Shown: one piece after another, positions 5,735-13,721 of the stretch
How the letters are laid out: the number at the start of each line of letters is the position of its first letter
How positions within the stretch are numbered: position 1 is the first letter of the stretch
NCBI GenBank assembly: GCA_016208665.1
Contig: JACQXT010000002.1
Span: 1-13,721 of the forward strand
Source: Chitinivibrionia bacterium
GTDB taxonomy: Bacteria > Krumholzibacteriota > Krumholzibacteriia > WVZY01
Length of the DNA stretch: 13,721 bases
Direction of reading: 5' to 3'
The notes under the pieces: generated by a model
What the model saw: the letters and a program-made list of their open reading frames with translations, nothing else
What the model was told of the DNA's origin: nothing
Database searches by the model: none
Translations under genes and position numbers: made by a program

Positions 5735-8305
5735 ATGGGGTGGATACGCAGACTACTTGGAGACTCGGCGCAGCGGCATCAGGAGCTACTTCAAGCGGTC
5801 CAGCGTAGATTCTCCGTGTTTCGGAATCTGCTGAACTCTCACAACAACTCTCTCAAACTCATAAGTCAGCTTGAAGAGAAAACCCAGGACGGCCAGGTGG
5901 GCAGTCCGTTTTCTCTCTGGGGTGACTTCGTGAAGATCCGCGAGTCGGTGAACGAGACCGTCGAATACATGATCGAGCTCGGCGGCGATGCGTATATACC
6001 GCTGCGAAGCCGCCTTTCCTCTATTTCCGAGGAAGTCGAAAAACTACTGCCGATCGGCCGCCCCATCGTCGAAGACGACTATACGATTCAGTTTCAAGGT
6101 TTGTCCATGGAGCGGGCGTTCTCCGTGGGGACGAAGAGCGCCAATCTCGGCGAGCTCAAGTCGGGACTCGACCTTCCGGTTCCGGACGGCTTCGCGATCA
6201 GCGCCTGGGCGTACCAGCGTTTCCTGGACGCGAATCAACTGAAGGAGAAGATCAACGGGCTTCTCAAAGACGTCCGGATACGCCACTATCACGACTTGGA
6301 GATTATGAGCGAGGATATCCGGGAGGCGGTCACCCGCAGGCCGGTGCCGGATGATCTCTCCCGCGCAATCTACGGCGCCTTCGACGATCTCGCCGCTCGA
6401 ACGGGCAAGACGGGTTTCGCATTGCGATCCAGCGCCATAGCCGAAGACACGTCCTTTTCATTCGCGGGCCAGTATCTCAGCTTCTTGAACGTCCATCGCG
6501 ACGCCCTGCTCGATTACTACAAGCAGGTGCTCGCCAGCAAATTCACTCCGTCGGCCATTTACTATCTGCTCAGCCGTTCGCTTTCCGACATGGATTTCGG
6601 CATGGGTGTGGCGTGCATGGAGATGGTGGACGCCGCCGCCAGCGGTGTGGCGTACACGCTCGATCCGCTGAATCCGGAAGGGTCGTATGTCGTAGTGAAT
6701 TCCGTGTTCGGCCTGGGGAGCTACCTTGTAGACGGAACCCTGACTCCCGACGTCTTTCACGTCTCGCGCGCAAACAGGGAGGTTCTATTCTCTCGAACCA
6801 GCAGAAAAGCGGTGCAGCTCAGGATGACATCAAGAGAGAATATCGAGCAAGCGGCCGTGCCGGAGTCCGAACAGGCCCGGCCTTCCATCGATGAAAACCG
6901 GCTCGCAATGATCGTCGAATATGCCCTGAGGATCGAGGAACGTTTCGGATGCCCCCAGGATATCGAGTGGGCGGTGGATCGTTCGGGCAAGTTGTTTCTG
7001 CTGCAATCTCGTCCTCTGGTGATACCGCGCAGCAAGATCGCGTATACCGTGCCGGAGGAGTTCAACTCCCTGATCCTTATGGACGGGGGCACCCCTATCT
7101 GCGCCGGGATGGGGAGCGGCCCGGTCTTTCATTTAACGTCCGTGGCCGATCTGGATGCCGTGCCTCAGGGAGCGGTTCTCGTGACCGCCAATCCGTCTCC
7201 CTACCTGGTGGCCGTCATGCATACAATAAGCGCCCTGGTGACGATGGTGGGGGGGAACACCAGCCACCTGGCCACCCTTGCCCGGGAGCTTGGCGTGCCC
7301 ACCGTGGTCGGCATGGCCAAGGCTGATCAGCTTTCCGCGCGCCGCGAAGTCACCGTCAGCGCCGGCCAGGGAGCAATCTATGACGGGAGCCATCCCGAAT
7401 GGATCGCCGCATCCACGAAGACGATTCGTTCGGTATCTCTTCCCCCGACCCTGGATTACGCCAGGAAGATGATCTCGCCCATAGTGCATCTCAACGTGAT
7501 TCATCCAAGCGATCCGAGGTTCACCCCCGAGAACTGTTTCACGGTCCACGATATCCTCCGTTTCATCCATCAGAAATCGATGGACGAGATCTTCACCGTT
7601 CTCAAGGGAACAACGCACAAAGAAAAAATCGGATTGCGCCTGAAAACGAAGATTCCGCTCATCGTCAACATCATCTATCTTGATCAAGACTATATCGACG
7701 CCAAGAGGCGCCGTTGGATTCCCGAGCATGAGATCCGGTCGAGGCCGATGCGCGCGCTGTGGGAAGGGATTCTCCAGGAGGGCTGGCCTCAGTCGCACGT
7801 ACCGGCCGACTTGAAAGGATTCATAGCGGTGATGGGGGCAAACATCCAGGAAGGGCACATACCCGAATTTTCCGAAAACAGCTATGCCTTCCTGAGCCAG
7901 GAGTACATGCTGCTCAATCTTCGCATGGGGTATCATTTCTCGACCATAGAATCCTTGGCGACGCCGGAACCGGAGAAGAATTATATTCGGATGCAGTTCA
8001 AGCTGGGCGGCGCCCCGCTGGAACGCAGAATGCGGCGTATCTGGCTCATCGGCGAGCTCTTGCGTCTGATCGGATTCGAAAACTCCAGCCAAGGCGACTT
8101 CCTCGATTCGACGATTGCGTACCAGCCGGAGGACGGCATCCTGGAACGATTGCAATTGCTGGGACGAATCACTATAGTAACAAAGCAGCTCGACATGGCC
8201 CTGTCCAGCGACGCAAGGGCTCGCTGGTATTTGAAAGAATTCACACAGATGCTGGGTATCAAGACCCAAGGAGATTCGCCGCATGGAAATGAAACGCGCG
8301 GGTGA
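5735..8305 (+). CDS. PEP-synthase-like ATP/phosphohistidine protein with unassigned C-terminal domain
   Basis: This 856-residue, probably cytoplasmic protein has a helical N-terminus (about 1-125), then the ATP-grasp pyruvate/PEP-dikinase N-terminal domain: GTKSANLGELK and VPDGFAIS near 131-158, ALRSSAIAEDTSFSFAGQY near 229-247, GLGSYLVDGTLTPDVF, and IEWAVDRSGKLFLLQSRPL near 410-428. The swivelling phosphohistidine domain follows, with GGNTSHLATLARELGVPTVVG and catalytic His511. The usual PEP/pyruvate-binding TIM barrel is missing. Instead, residues about 560-856 form another domain containing DPRFTPENCFTVHDILRF that I cannot assign. ATP to phosphohistidine transfer is expected; the acceptor is unknown. 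The start at 5735 has only a weak ribosome site and follows an in-frame stop at 5726. The 3' end overlaps the CBS gene by 23 bases, suggesting coupled translation. Confidence 0.85.
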   Translation: MGWIRRLLGDSAQRHQELLQAVQRRFSVFRNLLNSHNNSLKLISQLEEKTQDGQVGSPFSLWGDFVKIRESVNETVEYMIELGGDAYIPLRSRLSSISEEVEKLLPIGRPIVEDDYTIQFQGLSMERAFSVGTKSANLGELKSGLDLPVPDGFAISAWAYQRFLDANQLKEKINGLLKDVRIRHYHDLEIMSEDIREAVTRRPVPDDLSRAIYGAFDDLAARTGKTGFALRSSAIAEDTSFSFAGQYLSFLNVHRDALLDYYKQVLASKFTPSAIYYLLSRSLSDMDFGMGVACMEMVDAAASGVAYTLDPLNPEGSYVVVNSVFGLGSYLVDGTLTPDVFHVSRANREVLFSRTSRKAVQLRMTSRENIEQAAVPESEQARPSIDENRLAMIVEYALRIEERFGCPQDIEWAVDRSGKLFLLQSRPLVIPRSKIAYTVPEEFNSLILMDGGTPICAGMGSGPVFHLTSVADLDAVPQGAVLVTANPSPYLVAVMHTISALVTMVGGNTSHLATLARELGVPTVVGMAKADQLSARREVTVSAGQGAIYDGSHPEWIAASTKTIRSVSLPPTLDYARKMISPIVHLNVIHPSDPRFTPENCFTVHDILRFIHQKSMDEIFTVLKGTTHKEKIGLRLKTKIPLIVNIIYLDQDYIDAKRRRWIPEHEIRSRPMRALWEGILQEGWPQSHVPADLKGFIAVMGANIQEGHIPEFSENSYAFLSQEYMLLNLRMGYHFSTIESLATPEPEKNYIRMQFKLGGAPLERRMRRIWLIGELLRLIGFENSSQGDFLDSTIAYQPEDGILERLQLLGRITIVTKQLDMALSSDARARWYLKEFTQMLGIKTQGDSPHGNETRG
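8267..8274 (+). promoter_or_regulatory. Ribosome binding site inside the preceding gene
   Basis: CAAGGAGA lies eight bases before ATG 8283 and within the 3' end of the PEP-synthase-like gene. It supports the overlapping start of the CBS protein and translational coupling. Confidence 0.7.
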
Positions 8306-8810
8306 GATCATGCTGCCGTTGGAGGCTTTCCCCTTCGTCCCCTACTGGTTCACGCTGCGGCAGGCTCTCGCGGAATTGGGCAGCATCGAGACATCCCGCG
8401 ATTCCGCCAGAAAAATGCTCTGGATCATCCTGGTGTTCAATGCGCAGAGCCAATTTCTGGGCATCGTCCAGCGCCAGGACATCCTGCGGGGATTGCGGCC
8501 GAGCACGGGCGACAAGATACGCGGCATCTATCCTCCGTTTGCAAGCGAGCCCGCCGATCCGCTCCTCAGCCGTTTGAGTTTCTCGCCGGAGAGCGCCGTC
8601 CAGGAGCTCAGGAATCAGATCGAGCGCCAGATCATAGAGTTCATGACCCCGATTCAGATTTCGGTGAACTTCAGCGATCCGGCTCTGCTGGCCGTACACT
8701 TGATGATCGACCGCGACTTGACGTTTGTGCCGGTGGTGCGAGACGGCACCGTCGTCGGCATCTTGAATGTCGAGGATGCGTTGAATGAAGTCATCGCTTC
8801 CATTATTTGA
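8283..8810 (+). CDS. CBS-domain pair protein
   Basis: This is a 175-residue cytoplasmic protein made almost entirely of two CBS domains, a fold that binds adenine nucleotides and regulates partner enzymes or transporters. The first half contains GEIMLPLEAF and ends with FLGIVQRQDILRGL. The second contains IIEFMTPIQISVNFSDPALLA and closes with LTFVPVVRDGTVVGILNVEDALNEV. Both show the typical strand-helix ending with a conserved Asp. No catalytic domain is attached. The start at 8283 has CAAGGAGA eight bases upstream and overlaps the previous gene by 23 bases. As a stand-alone nucleotide sensor in this operon it could gate the TSUP permease or the PEP-synthase-like enzyme, which is inference. 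hypF follows after 65 bases. Confidence 0.88.
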   Translation: MEMKRAGEIMLPLEAFPFVPYWFTLRQALAELGSIETSRDSARKMLWIILVFNAQSQFLGIVQRQDILRGLRPSTGDKIRGIYPPFASEPADPLLSRLSFSPESAVQELRNQIERQIIEFMTPIQISVNFSDPALLAVHLMIDRDLTFVPVVRDGTVVGILNVEDALNEVIASII

Positions 8811-8875
8811 GATGCGGGCGATCGAGTCCGGAAGTCGCCTTACGAGACGCATTATTCAGGATTGCATTCGGCCGT

Positions 8876-11230
8876 ATGCACAACCATCGACCTCGTGATT
8901 TGTCTTCACGTTCACAACCCCCGGGCGCGCGCACCGCGCGCCTGCGCATCGCCATACGCGGCGCTGTTCAGGGCGTCGGATTCCGGCCCTTCGTCTACCG
9001 GCTGGCGACGGAGATGGGCCTTTCTGGCTGGGTGGCCAACGATTCGAGCGGCGTGCACATAGAGGTGGAAGGCCCCGCCGGGGAACTGGAGCGTTTCCTC
9101 CTGCGGATCGAACCCGAAAAACCTCCCCGCGCGATCATTCAAGGCCTGGAGCCCGCCTTCCTCGATCCTGCAGGCTACGCCCGTTTCGAGATCAGGGAGA
9201 GCCTCGAGACGGCGCTCAAGACCGCGGTCATACTGCCCGATATCGCCGTGTGCGACTCGTGCCTTGCGGAGATATTCGATCCTTCCGACCGCCGGCACCT
9301 GTACCCGTTCACCACGTGCACGCAGTGCGGCCCGCGTTTCACCATCATCGAGGCCCTGCCGTACGACCGGCCGAACACGACGATGCGCCGCTTCACGATG
9401 TGCCCGCGCTGCCGGGCGGAATACGACGATCCGCTCGACAGGCGATTCCATGCGCAGCCGAACGCATGCCCCGAGTGCGGCCCCGCTCTGGCGTACGCCG
9501 ATTCGGGCGGAACCGTCGGCGCCGCGGGCCATGACGCGCTCCGGGCGGCTGCGCAGGCCGTGCGCGGCGGGCGCATCGTTGCGGTCAAGGGCCTCGGCGG
9601 ATTCCATCTGATCGTCGATGCGCAAAGCGAAGCGGCGGTGGCGAGGCTGCGGGCGCGCAAGCACCGCGAAGAAAAGCCGTTCGCCGTGATGTATCCGTCC
9701 CTCGACATGATCGAAGCCGATTGCCTTCTCTCCCCGCCTGAACGCCGCCTGCTCGTATCGCCGGAATCGCCCATCGTCCTGCTCAAACGACGGAACCCGT
9801 GGAACGACGAGCGTTCGCGCATCGCCCGCAACGTGGCGCCGGAAAACACCCGCCTGGGGATCATGCGGGCGTACACGCCGCTGCACTACATCCTCATGGC
9901 CGAACTCGGCATCCCCGTCGTTGCAACCAGCGGCAACCGTTCCGACGAACCGATCTGCACCGATGAACACGATGCGATGGAGCGCCTCGGCGGCATCGCC
10001 GATTTTTTCCTCGTCCACAACAGGCCGATTGCCCGGCACGTGGACGATTCGATCGTGCGCATTTCTGCGGGCAGGGAACTGGTGCTCCGCCGGGCGCGCG
10101 GGTACGCGCCTCTGCCGATCCGCTTGGAGGGCGCCGCGCCGGCGCTGGCGGCGGCGGGAGGCCACCTGAAGAACACGGTTGCGGTGAGCGTCGAAACGAA
10201 CGTGTTCGTGAGCCAGCATATCGGCGACCTCGAAACGCCCGAGGCGTACGATGCGTTCAAGAACGCGATCGGCGATCTCGAGCGGCTCTACGATTGCAGG
10301 CCGGAGGCGGTCGCGTGCGATATGCATCCCGATTACCTCTCCACCCAGTGGGCGCGCGAAGGCGCCGTCCCGGCGATCCCCGTCCAGCACCACTACGCTC
10401 ACGTGCTCTCGTGCATGGCGGAGAATGAGATCGGCGGGGACGTTCTCGGCGTTGCCTGGGACGGGACCGGCTACGGTCCGGACGGTACGGTTTGGGGCGG
10501 CGAGTTTCTCAAGGTGACGGACGCAGGTTTCGAGCGTGTCGGGCATTTCCGCACCTTTCCGCTCCCCGGCGGCGAAGCGGCGGTCAAGGAGCCGCGGCGT
10601 TCCGCGCTGGGAGCGCTCTATGCATGTTTCGGGAGTGCGGCCTTCTCGATGCAGGAGCTTCCGCCCGTCCGGGCGTTTTCGCCGCACGATCTTCATATAC
10701 TGCAAGCCATGTTGGAGAAGAGCCTCAATTCGCCCCTCACGTCCAGCGCCGGGCGGCTCTTCGACGCGGTTGCTTCGCTCCTCGATCTCCATCAAACGAT
10801 GCGGTTCGAGGGGCAAGCCGCCATGGCGCTGGAGTTTGCGGCCGAAGGCGCCGCAACGGACGATTGCTACGAAATCGCGTTTTCGGGCGGTCAGGAGGAA
10901 GCCGGGTCCCGCGCCTGTTTCGTGTTCGATTGGGAACCGATGCTCCACAAGATCCTGGACGACCGCAGGAACGGGTTGCCCGCCGGGGTGATTTCAGCTA
11001 GATTTCATAACACGCTTGCGGAGTCGATCGTAGCCATGGCGCGGCGAACCTGCGAAACCCGCATCGTCCTCACCGGCGGATGTTTTCAGAACGCGTATCT
11101 CGGCGAGCGTGCCGTGTCGAGGCTTCGCGGCGAAGGATTCCGGCCGTACTGGCACCAGCGCGTGCCGCCCAACGACGGGGGCATTTCACTCGGCCAGATC
11201 GCGGCGCTCGCCCGCATCATGAAGCGGTGA
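8876..11230 (+). CDS. hypF: Carbamoyltransferase HypF, [NiFe]-hydrogenase maturation
   Basis: HypF converts carbamoyl phosphate and ATP to a carbamoyl-adenylate and passes the carbamoyl group to the C-terminal cysteine of HypE, the first step in making the cyanide ligands of [NiFe]-hydrogenase. All four domains are present. An acylphosphatase-like domain carries GAVQGVGFRPFVYR (Arg37) and WVANDSSG (Asn55). Two zinc fingers use Cys126/129/148/151 and Cys176/179/198/201. A YrdC-like domain contains VKGLGGFHLIVDA, RKHREEKPFAVMYP and ATSGNRSDEPICTD. A Kae1-like domain has the metal-binding HHYAH (505-509), WDGTGYGPDGTVWGGEF and TGGCFQNAYL. At 784 residues the length is normal. ATG 8876 is preferred; a TTG at 8807 would overlap the CBS gene and add 23 residues unlike the family. 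The ribosome site is weak. It leads the hypFCDE cluster. Confidence 0.95.
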   Translation: MHNHRPRDLSSRSQPPGARTARLRIAIRGAVQGVGFRPFVYRLATEMGLSGWVANDSSGVHIEVEGPAGELERFLLRIEPEKPPRAIIQGLEPAFLDPAGYARFEIRESLETALKTAVILPDIAVCDSCLAEIFDPSDRRHLYPFTTCTQCGPRFTIIEALPYDRPNTTMRRFTMCPRCRAEYDDPLDRRFHAQPNACPECGPALAYADSGGTVGAAGHDALRAAAQAVRGGRIVAVKGLGGFHLIVDAQSEAAVARLRARKHREEKPFAVMYPSLDMIEADCLLSPPERRLLVSPESPIVLLKRRNPWNDERSRIARNVAPENTRLGIMRAYTPLHYILMAELGIPVVATSGNRSDEPICTDEHDAMERLGGIADFFLVHNRPIARHVDDSIVRISAGRELVLRRARGYAPLPIRLEGAAPALAAAGGHLKNTVAVSVETNVFVSQHIGDLETPEAYDAFKNAIGDLERLYDCRPEAVACDMHPDYLSTQWAREGAVPAIPVQHHYAHVLSCMAENEIGGDVLGVAWDGTGYGPDGTVWGGEFLKVTDAGFERVGHFRTFPLPGGEAAVKEPRRSALGALYACFGSAAFSMQELPPVRAFSPHDLHILQAMLEKSLNSPLTSSAGRLFDAVASLLDLHQTMRFEGQAAMALEFAAEGAATDDCYEIAFSGGQEEAGSRACFVFDWEPMLHKILDDRRNGLPAGVISARFHNTLAESIVAMARRTCETRIVLTGGCFQNAYLGERAVSRLRGEGFRPYWHQRVPPNDGGISLGQIAALARIMKR

Positions 11231-11276
11231 GAACCATTGAACGCCCCGGACGGGCGAACGAGAGGAATTGAGAAGG

Positions 11277-11543
11277 ATGTGCCTCGCGGTTCCCGGAAGA
11301 ATCATGGAAATCGCCGGAACCGGTGATTTCGATCGTGTCGGAAAGGTCAGCTTCGGCGGCGTCATCAAAGATGTCAGCCTCGCATACGTTCCCGAGGCCG
11401 CCGTCGGGGATTATGTCATCGTGCACGTCGGTTTCGCCCTCAGCGTCGTGGACGAAGAGGAGGCCGAGCGGACGATCGCCCTCCTGAAAGAGCTCGAGTC
11501 GAACGGTACGGATGCATCCGGCGCAGCGGAGGACGAAACGTGA
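11277..11543 (+). CDS. hypC: Hydrogenase assembly chaperone HypC
   Basis: HypC is an 88-residue cytoplasmic chaperone that forms a complex with HypD, carries the Fe(CN)2CO precursor and delivers it to the hydrogenase large subunit. It opens with MCLAVPGRI; the cysteine at residue 2 is the essential iron ligand and must follow directly on the start methionine, which fixes ATG 11277 over a TTG at 11268. His50 in [13 protein letters not shown] matches the conserved histidine of the family. The acidic C-terminal tail is variable. AGAGGA at 11261-11266 is a plausible ribosome site. It begins 46 bases after hypF and its stop overlaps the start of hypD by four bases. Confidence 0.96.
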   Translation: MCLAVPGRIMEIAGTGDFDRVGKVSFGGVIKDVSLAYVPEAAVGDYVIVHVGFALSVVDEEEAERTIALLKELESNGTDASGAAEDET

Positions 11544-12631
11544 AACATATCGACGAGTACCGCGACGCCGCATTGGTCAAGGCCGCCGCGGACGGCATCG
11601 CCGCACTGACGACGCGGCCGTGGGTCATCATGGAAATCTGCGGGGGGCAGACGAACACGATCATCAGATACGGCCTTGACGAACTCCTCCCCCGCGAGAT
11701 CACCCTCGTTCACGGCCCCGGGTGCCCCGTCTGCGTCACCCCCGTTGCATTGATCGATGCGGCGGTTTCGATCGCGGCCCGTCCCGATGTCATCTTTTGT
11801 TCGTTCGGCGATATGCTGCGCGTCCCCGGCACGGAGAAGGATCTACTGAGCGTCAAGGCGGCCGGCGGCGACGTCCGTATCGTCTATTCGCCGATGGACG
11901 CGCTCGATCTGGCCCGGCGCATGCCGGAGAAGGAGATCGTCTTCTTCGCGGTCGGTTTCGAGACCACGGCTCCGGCAAACGCCATGGCGCTCTGGCGGGC
12001 GCGCCGCGACGGCGTGCGCAATTTCTCGGCGCTCGTGTCGCAGGTGCTCGTGCCGCCCGCCATGCGGGCGATTCTCGATTCGCCCGGCGGCAGGATACAG
12101 GGTTTTCTCGCGGCGGGGCACGTGTGCACGGTCATGGGATTCCGCGAATACGAGGAACTGGCGGGCGAGTACCGCGTGCCCATCGTCGTGACCGGCTTCG
12201 AGCCGCTCGACCTCATGCAGGGCGTCATGATGTGCGTGCGCCAGTTGGAGGAAGGGCGGGCCGAGGTGGAAAACCAGTACTCGCGCTCGGTCCGGCGGGA
12301 GGGCAACACGAAGGCCCGCGAGATCATGGAGGACGTGTTCCGTGTGGTGCCGAGAACCTGGCGGGGCATCGGCGAGATTCCTTCGAGCGGTCTGGGGCTT
12401 CGCGATGAATACGCGGCGTTCGATGCCGCGAAGCGGTTCGGCGTCCATGCGGATTCGCCCGAACCGACGGACCTATGCATCAGCGGCCTGATCCTGCAAG
12501 GCCTGAAGAAACCGCCGGATTGCCCGGCATTCGCCGGCGCGTGCACGCCTTCCCGCCCGCTGGGAGCGACGATGGTTTCCTCCGAAGGGGCATGTTCGGT
12601 ATACTACGCGTACAAGAGGACACATGAGTAA
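11540..12631 (+). CDS. hypD: Hydrogenase maturation protein HypD
   Basis: HypD is a [4Fe-4S] protein that, with HypC, is the scaffold on which the Fe(CN)2CO group is built. It is 363 residues, normal for the family. The conserved MEICGGQT (Cys34) and HGPGCPVC (Cys62, Cys65) match the active cysteines of E. coli Hyp[11 protein letters not shown] and [12 protein letters not shown] are family motifs. The C-terminal part has the cysteine-rich region for the iron-sulfur cluster, including the [20 protein letters not shown] stretch. Translation starts at GTG 11540, overlapping the hypC stop (GTGA), with GGAGGA just upstream at about 11528-11533. It overlaps hypE by eight bases, so HypC, HypD and HypE are probably made in a coupled way. 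Confidence 0.96.
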   Translation: MKHIDEYRDAALVKAAADGIAALTTRPWVIMEICGGQTNTIIRYGLDELLPREITLVHGPGCPVCVTPVALIDAAVSIAARPDVIFCSFGDMLRVPGTEKDLLSVKAAGGDVRIVYSPMDALDLARRMPEKEIVFFAVGFETTAPANAMALWRARRDGVRNFSALVSQVLVPPAMRAILDSPGGRIQGFLAAGHVCTVMGFREYEELAGEYRVPIVVTGFEPLDLMQGVMMCVRQLEEGRAEVENQYSRSVRREGNTKAREIMEDVFRVVPRTWRGIGEIPSSGLGLRDEYAAFDAAKRFGVHADSPEPTDLCISGLILQGLKKPPDCPAFAGACTPSRPLGATMVSSEGACSVYYAYKRTHE

Positions 12632-13682
12632 CGAAGGAAACAGCACATCCGGCTGCCCGCTTCCGTTGTCCGACTATCCGCGCATTCTCCTTGCCCACGG
12701 CGGCGGCGGCGAACTCATGCACCGGCTGATCGAGGACCTCTTCATCCCGTCGTTCGCAAACGGCGAACTCAACGAACGCCACGACGGGGCCGTGCTGAAC
12801 ATCGGCGGCGCACGTCTGGCGTTCACGACCGATTCATATGTCGTGAAACCGCTCTTTTTCCCGGGCGGAGACATCGGAACGCTCGCCGTCTACGGGACCG
12901 TGAACGACCTCGCCATGTGCGGCGCGAAACCCGTCTGCCTGAGCGCGGGATTCATCCTCGAGGAGGGAGTGCCCATGGATACGCTCCGCCGCGTCGTCGA
13001 TTCGATGCGCGGCGCCGCCCGGGCCTCCGGGGTGCGGCTCGTCACGGGCGACACGAAGGTCGTGGACAGGGGGAGCGGCGATGGAATGTTCATCACCACC
13101 GCGGGCATTGGGACGGTAGCGGAAGGAGTCGCCGTTTCGCCGTCCAAGGTGCGGATCGGCGACGTCGTGCTTCTGAGCGGCGATATCGGGCGGCACGGCA
13201 TCGCGATCATGGCCAAGCGCGAAGGCCTGGCGTTCGAGACCGCCATCGAGAGCGATTGCGCGCCGCTCCATGGAATCGCGGGCGATCTCCTCGCCGCCGG
13301 CATAGGGATCCGGTGCATGCGGGATCTTACGCGCGGCGGCCTGGCGAGCGCGGCAATCGAGATAGCCGAGACCGCCGGCGTCTGCATCGCGCTCGAAGCG
13401 GGAGCGATCCCGGTGCGCGAGGACGTCCGCGGGGCGTGCGAACTCCTGGGCTTCGACCCGTTGTATGTGGCGAACGAGGGGCGATTCATCGCATTCGTCT
13501 CTCCGGGAGATGCGGACCGCGCGCTCGCCGTCATGCGCGCGGCGGGCCCCGACGATGCGCACCCGGCCCGCATAGGGCGCGTCGAGGAGGGGCGGCCCCG
13601 TTCCGTCGTGCTCACAAACATGGTGGGAACGCGGCGCGTCATAAGCCGGCTGAGCGGGGAACAGCTCCCGAGAATATGTTAG
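12624..13682 (+). CDS. hypE: Hydrogenase maturation protein HypE
   Basis: HypE is an ATP-dependent dehydratase of the PurM/SelD-like fold that turns the carbamoyl group received from HypF into a cysteine thiocyanate and hands cyanide to the HypCD complex. The 352-residue protein has the N-terminal [32 protein letters not shown] and [11 protein letters not shown] motifs, the [11 protein letters not shown] nucleotide-site motif, and [15 protein letters not shown]. It ends in PRIC, whose last cysteine is the carbamoylated residue, so the 3' end is complete. An N-terminal stretch of about 20 residues precedes the fold and is slightly longer than typical. AAGAGGA before ATG 12624 is a good ribosome site. 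The start lies inside hypD, giving an eight-base overlap. Only 39 bases of GC-rich DNA follow in the window. Confidence 0.96.
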   Translation: MSNEGNSTSGCPLPLSDYPRILLAHGGGGELMHRLIEDLFIPSFANGELNERHDGAVLNIGGARLAFTTDSYVVKPLFFPGGDIGTLAVYGTVNDLAMCGAKPVCLSAGFILEEGVPMDTLRRVVDSMRGAARASGVRLVTGDTKVVDRGSGDGMFITTAGIGTVAEGVAVSPSKVRIGDVVLLSGDIGRHGIAIMAKREGLAFETAIESDCAPLHGIAGDLLAAGIGIRCMRDLTRGGLASAAIEIAETAGVCIALEAGAIPVREDVRGACELLGFDPLYVANEGRFIAFVSPGDADRALAVMRAAGPDDAHPARIGRVEEGRPRSVVLTNMVGTRRVISRLSGEQLPRIC

Positions 13683-13721
13683 AGTGCGTGCCGCGGCGCG
13701 GCCGAGCGAGGCGCTGCCGGC

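Noticed and set aside
7133..8311. 392-codon open frame on the minus strand
   Set aside because: It is antisense to the PEP-synthase-like gene and has no recognisable motifs.
8817..8839. Hairpin GGCGA/TCGCC between the CBS gene and hypF
   Set aside because: The stem is only five base pairs with a 13-base loop and no T-run, too weak for a terminator call.
8912..10948. 678-codon open frame on the minus strand
   Set aside because: It is antisense to hypF, whose four domains are all recognisable on the plus strand. Its translation is Arg-rich with no family motifs, as expected for a GC-rich shadow.
13683..13721. Terminator after hypE
   Set aside because: The tail is GC-rich with the short palindrome GCCGCGGC but has no stable stem followed by a T-run, and the window ends here.

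Overview
The window comes from a GC-rich, Gram-negative bacterium with an anaerobic or facultative respiratory lifestyle. It carries a multiheme cytochrome c of the hydroxylamine-oxidoreductase (HAO) family, [NiFe]-hydrogenase maturation genes, and a TSUP anion permease next to a PEP-synthase-like phosphotransferase. My best guess is a Desulfobacterota-type (deltaproteobacterial) organism. That is inference from gene content, not from any marker gene.

Layout. Positions 1-965: the 3' part of an HAO-like multiheme cytochrome, cut by the window edge and apparently frameshifted at a G6 run (62-67). Positions 1007-2404: an APC-superfamily amino acid permease. Positions 2440-3108: a DedA-family membrane protein with its four key charged residues. 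Positions 3116-4069 (minus): a TerC/Alx-type membrane protein, converging on dedA with only 7 bases between stop codons. Positions 4070-4305: a divergent control region with a good sigma70-type promoter pointing right and a 17-base AT-rich palindrome on the terC side.

Positions 4306-8810 form what looks like one operon of four genes: a small secreted or membrane-anchored protein of unknown function, a TauE/SafE (TSUP) permease, an 856-residue protein with the ATP-binding and phosphohistidine domains of PEP synthase but without its PEP-binding barrel, and a CBS-pair protein whose start overlaps the end of the preceding gene. This is the most interesting part of the window. It could be a transport module coupled to an unusual phosphotransfer enzyme and a nucleotide-sensing subunit, but that functional link is inference.

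Positions 8876-13682 carry hypF, hypC, hypD and hypE in the classical order, with hypC-hypD and hypD-hypE overlapping. Together they make the carbamoyl/cyano ligand and assemble the Fe(CN)2CO centre of [NiFe]-hydrogenases. hypA, hypB and the hydrogenase itself are not in the window. No RNA genes, insertion sequences, CRISPR arrays or strong intrinsic terminators were seen.
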